The notes: generated by a model not told the origin, from the sequence alone. A stretch of DNA of 64,000 nt from Massilistercora timonensis (GCF_900312975.1 NZ_LT990039.1:558001-622000); one strand, 5' to 3'; counted from the first letter of the stretch, positions 34,695 through 43,732 are shown. Numbers and translations: made by a program.

Positions 34695-35375
34695 TTATTT
34701 CACGCCATACTGTTCATAATATGCGTCGATTGCAGATTTTAATGTGTCGTCGATCACGATCTTTCCCTGGCACTCCCTGTTATAGAGATATTCCACCACT
34801 TCCTCCATGGTGACGATGGCTGCCGTCTCAAACCCGTAGAGATCCTTCACTTCGTCCAGGGCACATTTCTCCCCGCCTTTTCCTACCTCCATACGGTTCA
34901 GGGACACCATCAGACCCTTGATCTCCACATCAGCCGCTCCCTTTACCTTGGGAACCGTCTCTTCCATGGACTTGCCGGACGTAGTCACGTCCTCGATCAT
35001 GATCACCCGGTCGCCGTCCTTAAGTTTGCTTCCCAGGAAACTTCCCTTGTCCGCGCCATGGTCCTTCTCCTCTTTTCTGTCTGAGCAGTAGCGCACTTCC
35101 CTGCCGTACAGCTCACTGTAAGCGATGGCAGTCACCACTGCAAGAGGGATCCCCTTGTAGGCCGGCCCGAACAGCACATCGAAATCATCCCCATAAGTTT
35201 CGTGGATGGCTTTCGCGTAATACTCGCCCAGCCGCTTTAACTGACTTCCGGTGACATAAGCGCCCGCATTCATAAAAAAGGGAGATTTTCTCCCGCTCTT
35301 CAGCGTGAACTCTCCAAATTTAAGCACGTCGCTCTCTACCATAAATTCGATAAATTCCTGCTTGTAGCTTTCCAT
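34695..35375 (-). CDS. pyrE: orotate phosphoribosyltransferase
   Basis: Converts orotate + PRPP to OMP in pyrimidine synthesis. The 226-residue length fits the larger PyrE class. Landmarks: VLKFGEFTLKSGRKSPFFMN, VLFGPAYKGIPLAVVTA, RKEEKDHGADKGSFLG (catalytic loop) and the PRPP motif VIMIEDVTTSGKSMEETV. The start follows CGGAGGTTTTATAT. It has a 71-bp gap after the EAL-domain gene and no other pyr gene nearby. Confidence 0.96.
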   Translation of the reverse strand: MESYKQEFIEFMVESDVLKFGEFTLKSGRKSPFFMNAGAYVTGSQLKRLGEYYAKAIHETYGDDFDVLFGPAYKGIPLAVVTAIAYSELYGREVRYCSDRKEEKDHGADKGSFLGSKLKDGDRVIMIEDVTTSGKSMEETVPKVKGAADVEIKGLMVSLNRMEVGKGGEKCALDEVKDLYGFETAAIVTMEEVVEYLYNRECQGKIVIDDTLKSAIDAYYEQYGVK

Positions 35376-35446
35376 ATATAAAACCTCCGTTATCTTCTGC
35401 CGTTTTTATCTTATCAATTCTACCATACCCCAAAAGGTTTTTCAAT

Positions 35447-37381
35447 CTAAGAAGCCGCATTATGACGTTCCAGGATAAACCTCCGAAAAGCCTCCACTCG
35501 CATGGGCTTTGCATAGAAAAATCCCTGGATCTTATCCGTTCCAAGTTCTCTGGCAACCTCTGCCTGTTTCTTTGTTTCGATCCCCTCACACACCACTTGC
35601 AGCCCGGAATCATGGAAAAGAGAGATCAGGTTCCCTATCATCCTTCCATCTCCGGACTTATCCATGAGTTGGGAGAAAAGACACTTGTCCAGCTTTACAT
35701 ACTCAAAGGGCAGACTCATCAAAACGGAAAAATTAGAATATCCTGTCCCAAAATCATCCAGATAGAATCCCACCCCTTTTTCCACCAGTTTAGACATAAC
35801 TTTCCTTACATAAGACAACTCCTGAAAAATGACCCGCTCTGTGATCTCTATCTTCAGTTTCCCACGGGGGATCCCAAAACGTTCCAGATTCTCATTGATC
35901 CTGGTCAGAAGAGAGGGATTCAAAAACTGCTGCAGAGACAAATTAATGGAAACCGATTTAAGTGGCAGTTCCCGATGCTCTCCCAGAAAAGCACAGACTT
36001 TATCCAGCACCACCCAGCTAATATCATCCAGAAGCCCTGTCTTCTCCGCAATATCAATAAACTCTCCCGTAGGGATCGCATTCCCGTCAAAATCATTCAG
36101 CCTGACAAGCGCCTCCCCGCTGGAAAATTCTCCCGCGCCGCAGTCATAAAGAGGCTGCAGCACAATAGAAAAACGATCTTCTTTCAAAGACGTCCTCATA
36201 ATCGCTTCCAGATTTTTTGCCCGCTCAATCTGTCCGATAACTTCCTGGTTGAACCGGATACGCTCATTATGGATGGACCTGGACATTCCCGTCATCATTT
36301 CCAGATATTCAATGATCGTATTTGCTCTCCATGCCTGTCCATTCCAGATCAATTCACAGGTACAGGCCGCCACTTTACAAAAAACATCTTTACAATGCCA
36401 TGCTTCACCAAACCGGTCATATATACTGGAAACATTTCTGCTGGCGGAAATCTCATCTGTATACGGCAGGACAATGGCGAAAGAGACATTTACAAACCGG
36501 TAGGCCCGACTGTTTTTACTGAATCTTTCCAGCCATTTCCCGATCACAAACAAAAGATCATCTCCAAAGGCATGGTCATACTTCTGATTGATCTCATGAA
36601 AACGCTTCAAAGAAACCGCGATCACCTGAAAAGACTGGCCTCTTTTTATCATAGCCTGCACGTCATCAAAAAATGCCTTCCGGTTCCCCAGCTGCGTCAG
36701 ATAATCCTTTTCTACCGTATAGGTCTGAAAATTGCTGTAAAGAATAAAAACAGCCACCGTTATGATCATTCCATTAAACAAAATCTCCGGATAAAACAGC
36801 TGAAATGCTGTCAAGACCACCGCCACCGGCGGGATCGTACGGATCACCTGCCTGACTCTCGGAGGGATCATCTCCCGATGATGGATATAGCAGATCAGGA
36901 TCATCACCAGTTCGATTCCCATCACCCAATATCCAAGACTGTTCAGAGGTCCTCGGACATATCTTCCGTCCCTGGTAAAATGAAACAAAACTCCCGTATG
37001 CACATTCGACAGCGCCACCACAATATATGCTGTGTTCAGGATTACAAGAGTCCATACCAGCCTCCGAAAATATATCTTGCTGTCAATATGCTCCAGCATA
37101 AGCATGAAAATATACAACGCTATGATACTGCATACGCCAACGATCAGGATAAAGTACGCCGTGTTCAGACAAAGGTTCAGCCAGTGCGGAATCCGGGCAG
37201 CGTTCGAAATGGTATAAACACACAGGATATTCAGAATGATCGACAACACAGCCAGTCCAAAGATCCAGTTAAAAAGACGGCGCCGGAAAGATACCACAAT
37301 ATTTTTCTCGTGATAATACAGGAACATTAAAGAAAGAATCGCCAGAGAAAGAAACTCGGCAAATAAGGACCATTTTACCAT
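35447..37381 (-). CDS. membrane c-di-GMP phosphodiesterase: 7-8 TM region, degenerate GGDEF and EAL
   Basis: A 644-residue protein. The N-terminal ~215 residues hold about seven to eight transmembrane helices (sensor). A GGDEF-fold domain (~225-385) begins YLTQLGNRKAFFDD, but the catalytic GGDEF is replaced by NVSFA (in YRFVNVSFAIVLPYT), so cyclase activity is not expected. The C-terminal EAL domain (~395-640) keeps GEALVRLND, INLSLQQFLNP, EITERVIFQ, YLDDFGTGYSNFSVL and CEGIETKKQ, consistent with active c-di-GMP hydrolysis. The start at 37381 is preceded by GGAGGATGATTTC. It follows a 43-residue ORF and an M20 amidohydrolase in one transcript. Confidence 0.9.
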   Translation of the reverse strand: MVKWSLFAEFLSLAILSLMFLYYHEKNIVVSFRRRLFNWIFGLAVLSIILNILCVYTISNAARIPHWLNLCLNTAYFILIVGVCSIIALYIFMLMLEHIDSKIYFRRLVWTLVILNTAYIVVALSNVHTGVLFHFTRDGRYVRGPLNSLGYWVMGIELVMILICYIHHREMIPPRVRQVIRTIPPVAVVLTAFQLFYPEILFNGMIITVAVFILYSNFQTYTVEKDYLTQLGNRKAFFDDVQAMIKRGQSFQVIAVSLKRFHEINQKYDHAFGDDLLFVIGKWLERFSKNSRAYRFVNVSFAIVLPYTDEISASRNVSSIYDRFGEAWHCKDVFCKVAACTCELIWNGQAWRANTIIEYLEMMTGMSRSIHNERIRFNQEVIGQIERAKNLEAIMRTSLKEDRFSIVLQPLYDCGAGEFSSGEALVRLNDFDGNAIPTGEFIDIAEKTGLLDDISWVVLDKVCAFLGEHRELPLKSVSINLSLQQFLNPSLLTRINENLERFGIPRGKLKIEITERVIFQELSYVRKVMSKLVEKGVGFYLDDFGTGYSNFSVLMSLPFEYVKLDKCLFSQLMDKSGDGRMIGNLISLFHDSGLQVVCEGIETKKQAEVARELGTDKIQGFFYAKPMRVEAFRRFILERHNAAS

Positions 37382-37385
37382 GAAA

Positions 37386-37517
37386 TCATCCTCCGTTCCC
37401 CGGACAGACAAATCGACAGGTTTCTACAAGAAATATAGCATTTCCCAGGCACAAAAACAAGACGCCTGCCAAAAGAAAGAGCGCGGCGCATAGCAGCAAA
37501 AATATCTTTTTTGTCAT
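37386..37517 (-). CDS. 43-residue putative membrane/secreted peptide between the amidohydrolase and EAL genes
   Basis: The ATG overlaps the amidohydrolase stop (ATGA) and the frame ends 4 bp before the EAL-gene start, so it sits exactly in the operon. The product is MTKKIFLLLCAALFLLAG followed by more hydrophobic residues, then a short tail with two Cys (CRFVC). It looks like a signal-peptide or single-helix peptide. No homologue known; it could be translational-coupling filler, but the spacing argues for real translation. Confidence 0.5.
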   Translation of the reverse strand: MTKKIFLLLCAALFLLAGVLFLCLGNAIFLVETCRFVCPGNGG

Positions 37518-38698
37518 CTCAGCGTATTCATCACATATTGAACAAGTACCGCTGTTCCAACCGCTATACTCTTCTCTTCGAACACATTTCGTCCACTGTG
37601 GATCCCGATCCGGGTCTCCTCTGCCGCTCCCCCTGTCCCCAGGAAAAACTGAGCTCCTTTGGTCCCCTCCAGAAAAACAGCGAAATCATCCGAACCTGGA
37701 CTTGGAAATTCCAGAAATTCCACACTTCCTTCTCCCAGTATCTCTTCCGCTGCCTTCACGATCCCTTCCGCCACCTCTCGGTCATTGTAAATCGGCGGCA
37801 TCCCGCCAAGCAGTTCTACGGTTCCCTCTGCTCCCATGCTGGCGCATATCTGTTCCGTGATCCTCCTGATCGCCTGAAGATTCAGTTCCCGGCATTCTGA
37901 ATGAAAAACACGGAGAGTCCCCAGCAGCTCTACCTGATCCGGGATCACATTACATGCTTTCCCGCCATGGATGCTTCCAAATGTCAGAATCGCCGGCTTC
38001 ACTGCCGGATTTACCCTGGTGATCACCGACTGAAGTTCTGTCATAAGAAAAGCCGCTGTCAGGATCGGATCTACTCCCTGATAAGGATGGGCGCCATGGC
38101 AGCCCTTTCCCTTGATCCGTATCCGCAGATAATCCGCTCCAGCCTCCATCGGCCCTTCCCGCAGGCTGACCTGTCCCACAGGCGTCTCCGGGTGGACATG
38201 AAGCCCCACCACAATATCATTAGCAGGAGACAGCTTCCTAAATCCAGCCTCCATCATCTCCCGCGCTCCCGTTCCGGTCTCCTCCGCAGGCTGGAACACG
38301 ATCCTGACATTTCCCGCCAGTTCCTTTTTTCGTTCATTCAACAATTTCCCACAATACAGGGCGATCACCGTATGGATATCATGACCGCAGGCGTGGCTGA
38401 CCCCGTCCACCTCAGACTGAAAGGCAAGTCCCGTCTCCTCCTGAATGGGAAGGGCATCGATATCATGCCGGATACAGACCGTTTTCCCCGGCTTCCCACC
38501 CCGGATCAGCACACTTACGCCCGTATCTGTCTCAAGGGGCTCCGGCAGGATCCCAAACTGCGCAAGGCGCTCCTTAATAAATTTTGTAGTTTGATATTCC
38601 TGGCAGCTTAATTCCGGATGCTGATGCAAAAATCTGCGGTCCGCGATCATCTCCCGCTCCAGTTCCCTGATCTCCTGTAATAACTGGTCTCTTTCCAT
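37514..38698 (-). CDS. M20D-family amidohydrolase (N-acyl amino acid/hippurate hydrolase type)
   Basis: A 394-residue metallo-amidohydrolase. Landmarks: HQHPELSCQEYQTTKFI, CIRHDIDALPIQEETGLAF, SHACGHDIHTVIALYCGK (metal-ligand motif), FQPAEETGTGAREMMEAG (catalytic Glu pair), GCHGAHPYQGVDPI and PGSDDFAVF. It cleaves N-acyl or N-benzoyl amino acids or similar amides; the substrate cannot be told. It heads the operon leading to the c-di-GMP phosphodiesterase, an unexplained pairing. Confidence 0.92.
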   Translation of the reverse strand: MERDQLLQEIRELEREMIADRRFLHQHPELSCQEYQTTKFIKERLAQFGILPEPLETDTGVSVLIRGGKPGKTVCIRHDIDALPIQEETGLAFQSEVDGVSHACGHDIHTVIALYCGKLLNERKKELAGNVRIVFQPAEETGTGAREMMEAGFRKLSPANDIVVGLHVHPETPVGQVSLREGPMEAGADYLRIRIKGKGCHGAHPYQGVDPILTAAFLMTELQSVITRVNPAVKPAILTFGSIHGGKACNVIPDQVELLGTLRVFHSECRELNLQAIRRITEQICASMGAEGTVELLGGMPPIYNDREVAEGIVKAAEEILGEGSVEFLEFPSPGSDDFAVFLEGTKGAQFFLGTGGAAEETRIGIHSGRNVFEEKSIAVGTAVLVQYVMNTLR

Positions 38699-38731
38699 TC
38701 TTATCTTCTTCCCTCTCCCCGAAATATTTTT

Positions 38732-39178
38732 CTACATCCCAGAAGCAAACTCTTCTACACCGGAAACTCTGGCCGTCTGTTTCAGCCATTTCTTCAAAAC
38801 CTCCAGGTCTGTCTCCTCTTTTATTTTTTCTTCCAGCTTTGCCGAAATAGATCCTTTATCCGCCAGCAATTCCAGTATCGCTTCAACTAACGCCACCCTT
38901 GCTTCTTCTCTTCCTTCTTCTCTGCTGATTCTTCTGGTTTCCTCCACCTCTTCCTTTGGTACGTTCAACCTCACCAGCAACACCGCCAGGATTTTCCCGA
39001 TCAGCTTTAATACCGATTCTGGAGATTCTCTTGCAATTTCTTCCAGATACCCCTCCGGCAGATCCTTCAATGTTCGAAAATCCGCCGCGCTCTGAAGCTT
39101 ATCCACCAGCATGACTTTGGCGGGAACGCATAAAAGACTGGTTTTCTTTATTTTACCAAGGCTTTGGCTTAAAAACAA
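38732..39178 (-). pseudogene. C-terminal fragment of an Rpn/PD-(D/E)XK nuclease-like protein
   Basis: An open frame of up to 148 codons with no ATG near its 5' end (it opens at a TTG; upstream an in-frame TGA lies at about 39219). The visible sequence, GKIKKTSLLCVPAKVMLVDK, then LPEGYLEEIARESPESVLKL and a Glu/Arg-rich tail EEGREEARVALVEAILELL, resembles the C-terminal region of Rpn-family recombination-promoting nucleases. The catalytic N-terminal PD-(D/E)XK part is missing, so this is probably a remnant. The 200 bp upstream (39179-39380) hold no further recognisable gene. Confidence 0.6.
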
Positions 39179-39380
39179 CGGCAGATAATCAAATCTCTTA
39201 TGCGTTTCCTGTTTTCACTTGTAACTACAAAAGAAACTTTGACCGACTGGCCGGAATAATTGACGGGGAAACGAACCTCTCCCCCAGGACAGACGAAACT
39301 TTAGAACAAAAATCTGTCCTGAATAAATAAAGTAACGATAGTATATCCTGCTTCATGGGAAAAAGCAAGATATGAAATTT

Positions 39381-39851
39381 AGGTTTGTGGGGATGATATG
39401 ACAGTGATCAGACGCATGAAAACGGAGTCAGCCCCTGCAGCGAATCCAAAAATATTCGCGAAGAATCCTTAACATCAAAACACCGGAGATTTCATGACCA
39501 GAGCAATTCGCAGGGAAATCCGATGATTTCCCTGCTCAGGCTCTTCTCAGATTTGACTGGAAGTCAAATCTTCTCATGAAATCTCCGGTGTTTTTCTGTA
39601 ACGGATTCTAACGCTCCAATATGGATTTGCTGCAGGGGCTGACTCCGTTTTCTGTGCATTCTGGTTCTGTCAGGACATCCACAAAGCCCGGTCTGTCTTC
39701 TTTCCGGCCGCAGGCCGACTAACACTTATCAGGCCTTTGTCGGGACAGTTGGCGATAAGGCGGGGGCCGGATGATTGCGGAGGTTAAGCGTCAGCCTCGG
39801 AGCAATCGCCGGACCCCGCCTCTCGACAAACCGCACGATAAACCTGAATTT
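39381..39851. repeat. ~471-bp structured repeat element, copy B (opposite orientation to copy A)
   Basis: Reverse-complement homologue of 27639-28109. Outer arms at 39419-39440 and 39630-39652; inner arms ACACCGGAGATTTCATGA and its exact complement; GCAGGGAAATC and AGATTTGACT hairpins at the centre. Compared with copy A the inner arm differs at two positions and both partners changed together, so pairing is kept. The right end touches the stop codon of the ABC transporter gene (39850). Both ends show AGGTTT in inverted orientation. Confidence 0.88.
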
Positions 39852-41754
39852 AACTCAACGCCATATTCCCGGTATACAGCTGATAATACTTCCCTTTCTC
39901 TTCGATCAGCTGATCATGGGTTCCCCGCTCGATGATCCGGCCCTGTTCCAGGACCATGATACAGTCGGAGTTCCGCACGGTAGAGAGCCGATGGGCGATG
40001 ACAAAGGTGGTCCGCCCCTTCATCAGCTTATCCATACCCTCCTGGACGATCCGCTCGGTCCGGGTATCGATGGAGCTGGTAGCCTCATCCAGGATCAACA
40101 CCGGCGGGTCCGCCACGGCGGCCCGGGCAATGGCCAGAAGCTGCCGCTGTCCCTGGCTTAAGTTTGCCCCATCCCCGGTCAGCATGGTATCATACCCGTC
40201 CGGGAGCCGACGGATGAATCCATCTGCGTTGGCTAATTTGGCTGCTGCCACGATCTCTTCGTCTGTGGCGTCCAGCTTGCCGAATCGGATGTTGTCCTTT
40301 ACCGTGCCGGTAAAAAGATGGGTATCCTGAAGCACGATCCCCAGGGAACGACGCAGATCTGCCTTCTTGATCTTATTGATATTGATCCCGTCGTAGCGGA
40401 TCTTTCCGTCCTGGATGTCGTAGAACCGGTTGATCAGGTTGGTGATGGTGGTCTTGCCTGCGCCGGTAGATCCTACAAAAGCGATCTTCTGGCCTGGCGT
40501 AGCGTAAAGCTTCACGTCGTGGAGCACGATCTTGTTGTCATCGTAGCCAAAGTCCACTCCGTTGAAGACCACGTCTCCTTTCACTTCCACATAGTCCACG
40601 CTTCCATCCGCCTGGTGAGTATGCTTCCACGCCCACCGGCCGGTCCGCTCCTTGGTCTCCTTGAGCACGCCGTCCTCTTCCCGGACATTGACCAGGGTCA
40701 CGTACCCCTCATCCTTTTCTTCTTCCTCATCCAGGAGCCGGAAGATCCGGTCCGCGCCGGCCATTGCCATGATCACCGCATTCAGCTGCATACTGATCTG
40801 GTTGATGGGCATGCTGAAGTTCCGGTTGAAGGTCAGGAAGCTGGCAAGCCCTCCCAGCGTAAATCCTCCCACATTTCCCAGGGCAAGGACACCGCCTACG
40901 ATGGCACAGACTACATAACTTACGTTGCCAAGCTGGGCGTTGATGGGAGCAAGAAGGTTGGCGTAAGTATTTGCCCGGTCGGCGCTGACGAACAGCCTGT
41001 CGTTCAGCTCCTCAAACCGCTCTTTGTTCTCTTCTTCATGGCAGAAGACCTTTACCACCTTCTGCCCGCTCATCATCTCTTCAATATATCCGTTTACCGT
41101 TCCCAGGTTCACCTGCTGGTCCAGGAAATATTTCCCGCTCTTCCCGGCAGTCACCTTGGAGCACAGCGCCATGATCCCCACCATCAGAAGCGTCACGATA
41201 GTCAGGGGAATGCTCAGGATCAGCATACTCACCAGCACGCTTACAATGGTAATGGCGCTGTTGAGGAGCATGGGCATACTCTGGCTGATCATCTGCCGCA
41301 GGGTATCGATGTCATTGGTGTAGACAGACATGATATCCCCGTGGGCATGGGTGTCAAAATATTTGATAGGCAGCCGCTCCATATGGCTGAAGAGATCGTC
41401 CCGCATGTCCCGCAAGGTCCCCTGGGTCACCGTTACCATCAGCCGGTTGTAGGTGTAAGTGGAGATGATCCCAATGGCATAGAAGAATGCCACCTGCCCG
41501 ATGGCATGGGCCAGCGGCCCGAAATCAGGCGCGTCTCCCGTCAGGAACGGAGTGATGTACACATCGATCAGATCCCGCATGAACATGGTCCCCTGTACAT
41601 TGGCCAGCACGCCTGCCAGGATCAGGATCACAACTACCGCGCAGTGGACGCCGTAGTCTTTGAACACATAACGCATGACTCTCAGGAACAGTTTGCCCGG
41701 ATTCTGCACCCGGCCTTTCATACCCCTTGGCGCTCTTCTCATCGGTCCTGCCAT
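39850..41754 (-). CDS. ABC exporter half-transporter (permease + ATPase), subunit 2
   Basis: A 634-residue multidrug/lipid-type half-transporter. The N-terminal membrane domain has six helices (~45-345). A charged insertion (~360-400, LFDEEEEKDEGYVT-like) precedes the NBD. NBD motifs: Walker A GSTGAGKTTITNLI, signature LSQGQRQLLAIARA, Walker B VLILDEATSSID with the catalytic Glu, and H-loop AHRLSTV, all canonical. It begins 2 bp after the partner's stop and probably forms a heterodimer with it. The stop codon coincides with the end of structured repeat copy B. Confidence 0.93.
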   Translation of the reverse strand: MAGPMRRAPRGMKGRVQNPGKLFLRVMRYVFKDYGVHCAVVVILILAGVLANVQGTMFMRDLIDVYITPFLTGDAPDFGPLAHAIGQVAFFYAIGIISTYTYNRLMVTVTQGTLRDMRDDLFSHMERLPIKYFDTHAHGDIMSVYTNDIDTLRQMISQSMPMLLNSAITIVSVLVSMLILSIPLTIVTLLMVGIMALCSKVTAGKSGKYFLDQQVNLGTVNGYIEEMMSGQKVVKVFCHEEENKERFEELNDRLFVSADRANTYANLLAPINAQLGNVSYVVCAIVGGVLALGNVGGFTLGGLASFLTFNRNFSMPINQISMQLNAVIMAMAGADRIFRLLDEEEEKDEGYVTLVNVREEDGVLKETKERTGRWAWKHTHQADGSVDYVEVKGDVVFNGVDFGYDDNKIVLHDVKLYATPGQKIAFVGSTGAGKTTITNLINRFYDIQDGKIRYDGININKIKKADLRRSLGIVLQDTHLFTGTVKDNIRFGKLDATDEEIVAAAKLANADGFIRRLPDGYDTMLTGDGANLSQGQRQLLAIARAAVADPPVLILDEATSSIDTRTERIVQEGMDKLMKGRTTFVIAHRLSTVRNSDCIMVLEQGRIIERGTHDQLIEEKGKYYQLYTGNMALS

Positions 41755-41756
41755 GT

Positions 41757-43505
41757 CTACTCACCTGCCTTCTCGTCAAAATCTCCGCCGCCCTGAGTCT
41801 GAGACTCGTAGACCTCGCGGTATATCTCATTGGTCTTCAACAATTCCTCATGGGTTCCAAATCCATTGACCCGCCCGTTCTCCATGACGATAATCCGGTC
41901 CGCGTCCTGGACGCTGGAGATCCGCTGGGCGATGATCAGCTTGGTGGTATCCGGGATCTCCTCCCGGAAGGCCCTGCGGATCCTGGAATCAGTGGCGGTG
42001 TCTACCGCGCTGGTGCTGTCGTCCAGGATCAGGATCTTGGGCTTCTTCAGAAGGGCCCGGGCAATACAGAGCCTCTGCTTCTGTCCGCCGGACACATTGG
42101 TTCCGCCCTGTTCAATATGGGTCTGGTACCCGGCCGGCATCTTCTGGATAAATTCATCCGCGCAGGCCAGGATACAGGCCTGCCGGCACTCTTCCTCGCT
42201 GGCCTCTTTATCGCCCCACCGGAGGTTCTCCAGGATGGTGCCGGAGAACAGCACATTGTTCTGGAGCACTACAGACACCTGGTTGCGCAGCACTTCCATA
42301 TCGTATTCTTTCACATTCCGGCCGCCCACCAGCACTTCTCCGCCGGTCACGTCATAGAGGCGGCTCACCAGGTTCACCAGGCTGGTCTTGGCGCTTCCGG
42401 TCCCTCCGATGATCCCGATGGTCTCTCCGGAGTGGATCTTAAGATCAATATCTTTGAGCACCGGCTCTTCACTGTCTCTTCGATAGGCAAAATCCACGTG
42501 CCGGAATTCAATGCTTCCGTCCGGCACATCCATCACCGGTTCTTCCGGATTGTGAAGATCGCTGGTCTCCTGAAGCACCTCCGAGATCCGGCGGACACTG
42601 GCCATACTCATGGACACCATGACAAACACCATAGACAGCATCATCAGGCTCATCAGGATATTCATACAGTAAGCCAGAAGACTCATCAGCTCTCCTTCCG
42701 TCAGCTGATCCGCCACGATCATCCTGGCCCCCAGCCAGCTGATAAGAAGGATACATCCGTAAACGGTAAACTGCATAAGCGGCGCGTTGTACACCAGGTT
42801 GCACTCCGCCCGGGTGAAGATCCGGCACAGGTTCTCGCTGGCCCGCTTGAATTTACTGGTCTCCTGCTCCTCCCGCACATAAGCCTTGACCACCCGGATG
42901 GCAGACACGTTCTCCTGCACGGAAGCGTTCAGGTCGTCGTACTTGGGAAATGCCTGCTGGAAATACCTGGTGGCATGGTTCATGATCAGAAACAGTAAGA
43001 AGCCCAGCACGATCACCGCGATCAGGTAGATCACCGCCAGACGGGCGTTGATGGTAAATGCCATCACCATGGCGCACAGAAGGCTGGCCGGCGCCCGGGT
43101 GAACATCCGCAGCAGCATCTGGTAAGCATTCTGCACATTGGTCACATCTGTAGTGAGACGGGTCACCAGGCCTGCGGTGCTGTATTTATCAATATTAGAA
43201 AAAGAAAAGGTCTGGATATTATCAAACATGGCTTTGCGCAGATTCCTGGCGAATCCCGCGGAAGCCTTGGCCCCGAAGCGCCCGCCGCCCACGCCGGCCA
43301 GAAGTCCGATGAGGGCTGCCACGATCATCACCGCCCCCACCCGGTAAATATGGTGGATATCCCCGGCGTTCACTCCGTCGTCGATGATGGAGGCCATAAG
43401 GAAGGGGATCACCATCTCCATCAGCACCTCCAGGATCATAAAAAGAGGCGTGGCAATGGACGCCGCCTTATACTGTCTGACTTCTTTTAACAAAGTCCGG
43501 ATCAT
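41757..43505 (-). CDS. ABC exporter half-transporter (permease + ATPase), subunit 1 with degenerate ATP site
   Basis: A 582-residue half-transporter with six N-terminal transmembrane helices. NBD motifs: Walker A GGTGSAKTSLVNLV (Ala replaces the last Gly), signature NVSGGQKQRLCIARAL, Walker B ILILDDSTSAVD with Asp instead of the catalytic Glu, and Q/H-loop AQRISSV (Gln instead of Arg/His context). One ATP site of the heterodimer is therefore expected to be non-catalytic, as in other asymmetric exporters. The start at 43505 follows GAGAGGAGAACGACAG; the frame to 43559 would include operator DNA. Its promoter and operator lie at 43548-43624. Confidence 0.92.
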   Translation of the reverse strand: MIRTLLKEVRQYKAASIATPLFMILEVLMEMVIPFLMASIIDDGVNAGDIHHIYRVGAVMIVAALIGLLAGVGGGRFGAKASAGFARNLRKAMFDNIQTFSFSNIDKYSTAGLVTRLTTDVTNVQNAYQMLLRMFTRAPASLLCAMVMAFTINARLAVIYLIAVIVLGFLLFLIMNHATRYFQQAFPKYDDLNASVQENVSAIRVVKAYVREEQETSKFKRASENLCRIFTRAECNLVYNAPLMQFTVYGCILLISWLGARMIVADQLTEGELMSLLAYCMNILMSLMMLSMVFVMVSMSMASVRRISEVLQETSDLHNPEEPVMDVPDGSIEFRHVDFAYRRDSEEPVLKDIDLKIHSGETIGIIGGTGSAKTSLVNLVSRLYDVTGGEVLVGGRNVKEYDMEVLRNQVSVVLQNNVLFSGTILENLRWGDKEASEEECRQACILACADEFIQKMPAGYQTHIEQGGTNVSGGQKQRLCIARALLKKPKILILDDSTSAVDTATDSRIRRAFREEIPDTTKLIIAQRISSVQDADRIIVMENGRVNGFGTHEELLKTNEIYREVYESQTQGGGDFDEKAGE

Positions 43506-43547
43506 CTGTCGTTCTCCTCTCTCAACAATAATTCCCAGGCAAAAAAA

Positions 43548-43624
43548 GTTCGCTATCAAATGGTTTGATAACGAACAGTTCCTATTTGTAAAACATATTT
43601 TACCACCCTTAATTTATTTGTCAA
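43548..43624 (-). promoter_or_regulatory. promoter with 29-bp operator for the ABC exporter pair
   Basis: On the minus strand TTGACA (43619-43624), a 16-bp spacer and TAAAAT (43597-43602). Downstream, over the early transcript, is a 29-bp inverted repeat at 43548-43576: arms GTTCGTTATCAAA and TTTGATAGCGAAC around CCA, with one mismatch. The size and position suit a MarR- or TetR-type repressor site; no such regulator gene is adjacent. Confidence 0.7.
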
Positions 43625-43683
43625 CATCTTTTCCCTGTAATAAAAATACGCAGAAAATTACTCTCCGTGAATGGAAAAAATCC

Positions 43684-43712
43684 TTGTCATATAGTTTTAA
43701 AAACTATATAAT
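43684..43712 (+). promoter_or_regulatory. promoter of the DUF1836 gene with a perfect palindrome in the spacer
   Basis: TTGTCA (43684-43689), a 17-bp spacer and TATAAT (43707-43712), 20 bp before the start codon. The spacer is filled by a 21-bp perfect palindrome at 43689-43709 (arms ATATAGTTTT and AAAACTATAT around one A), an ideal place for a repressor operator. Confidence 0.7.
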
Positions 43713-43732
43713 AGATTTACTGAGGTGAAGTT

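Noticed and set aside
35462-37330. Plus-strand 622-codon frame opposite the EAL gene
   Set aside because: Antisense shadow; the EAL and GGDEF-fold motifs on the minus strand are unambiguous.
37551-37610. Second LexA-like site (GAAC followed by a partial GTTC-like half)
   Set aside because: It lies inside the amidohydrolase coding region and the second half-site does not match.
28116-39850. Composite transposon bounded by the two structured repeats
   Set aside because: The enclosed genes are ordinary housekeeping genes with host-like composition and no mobility gene.
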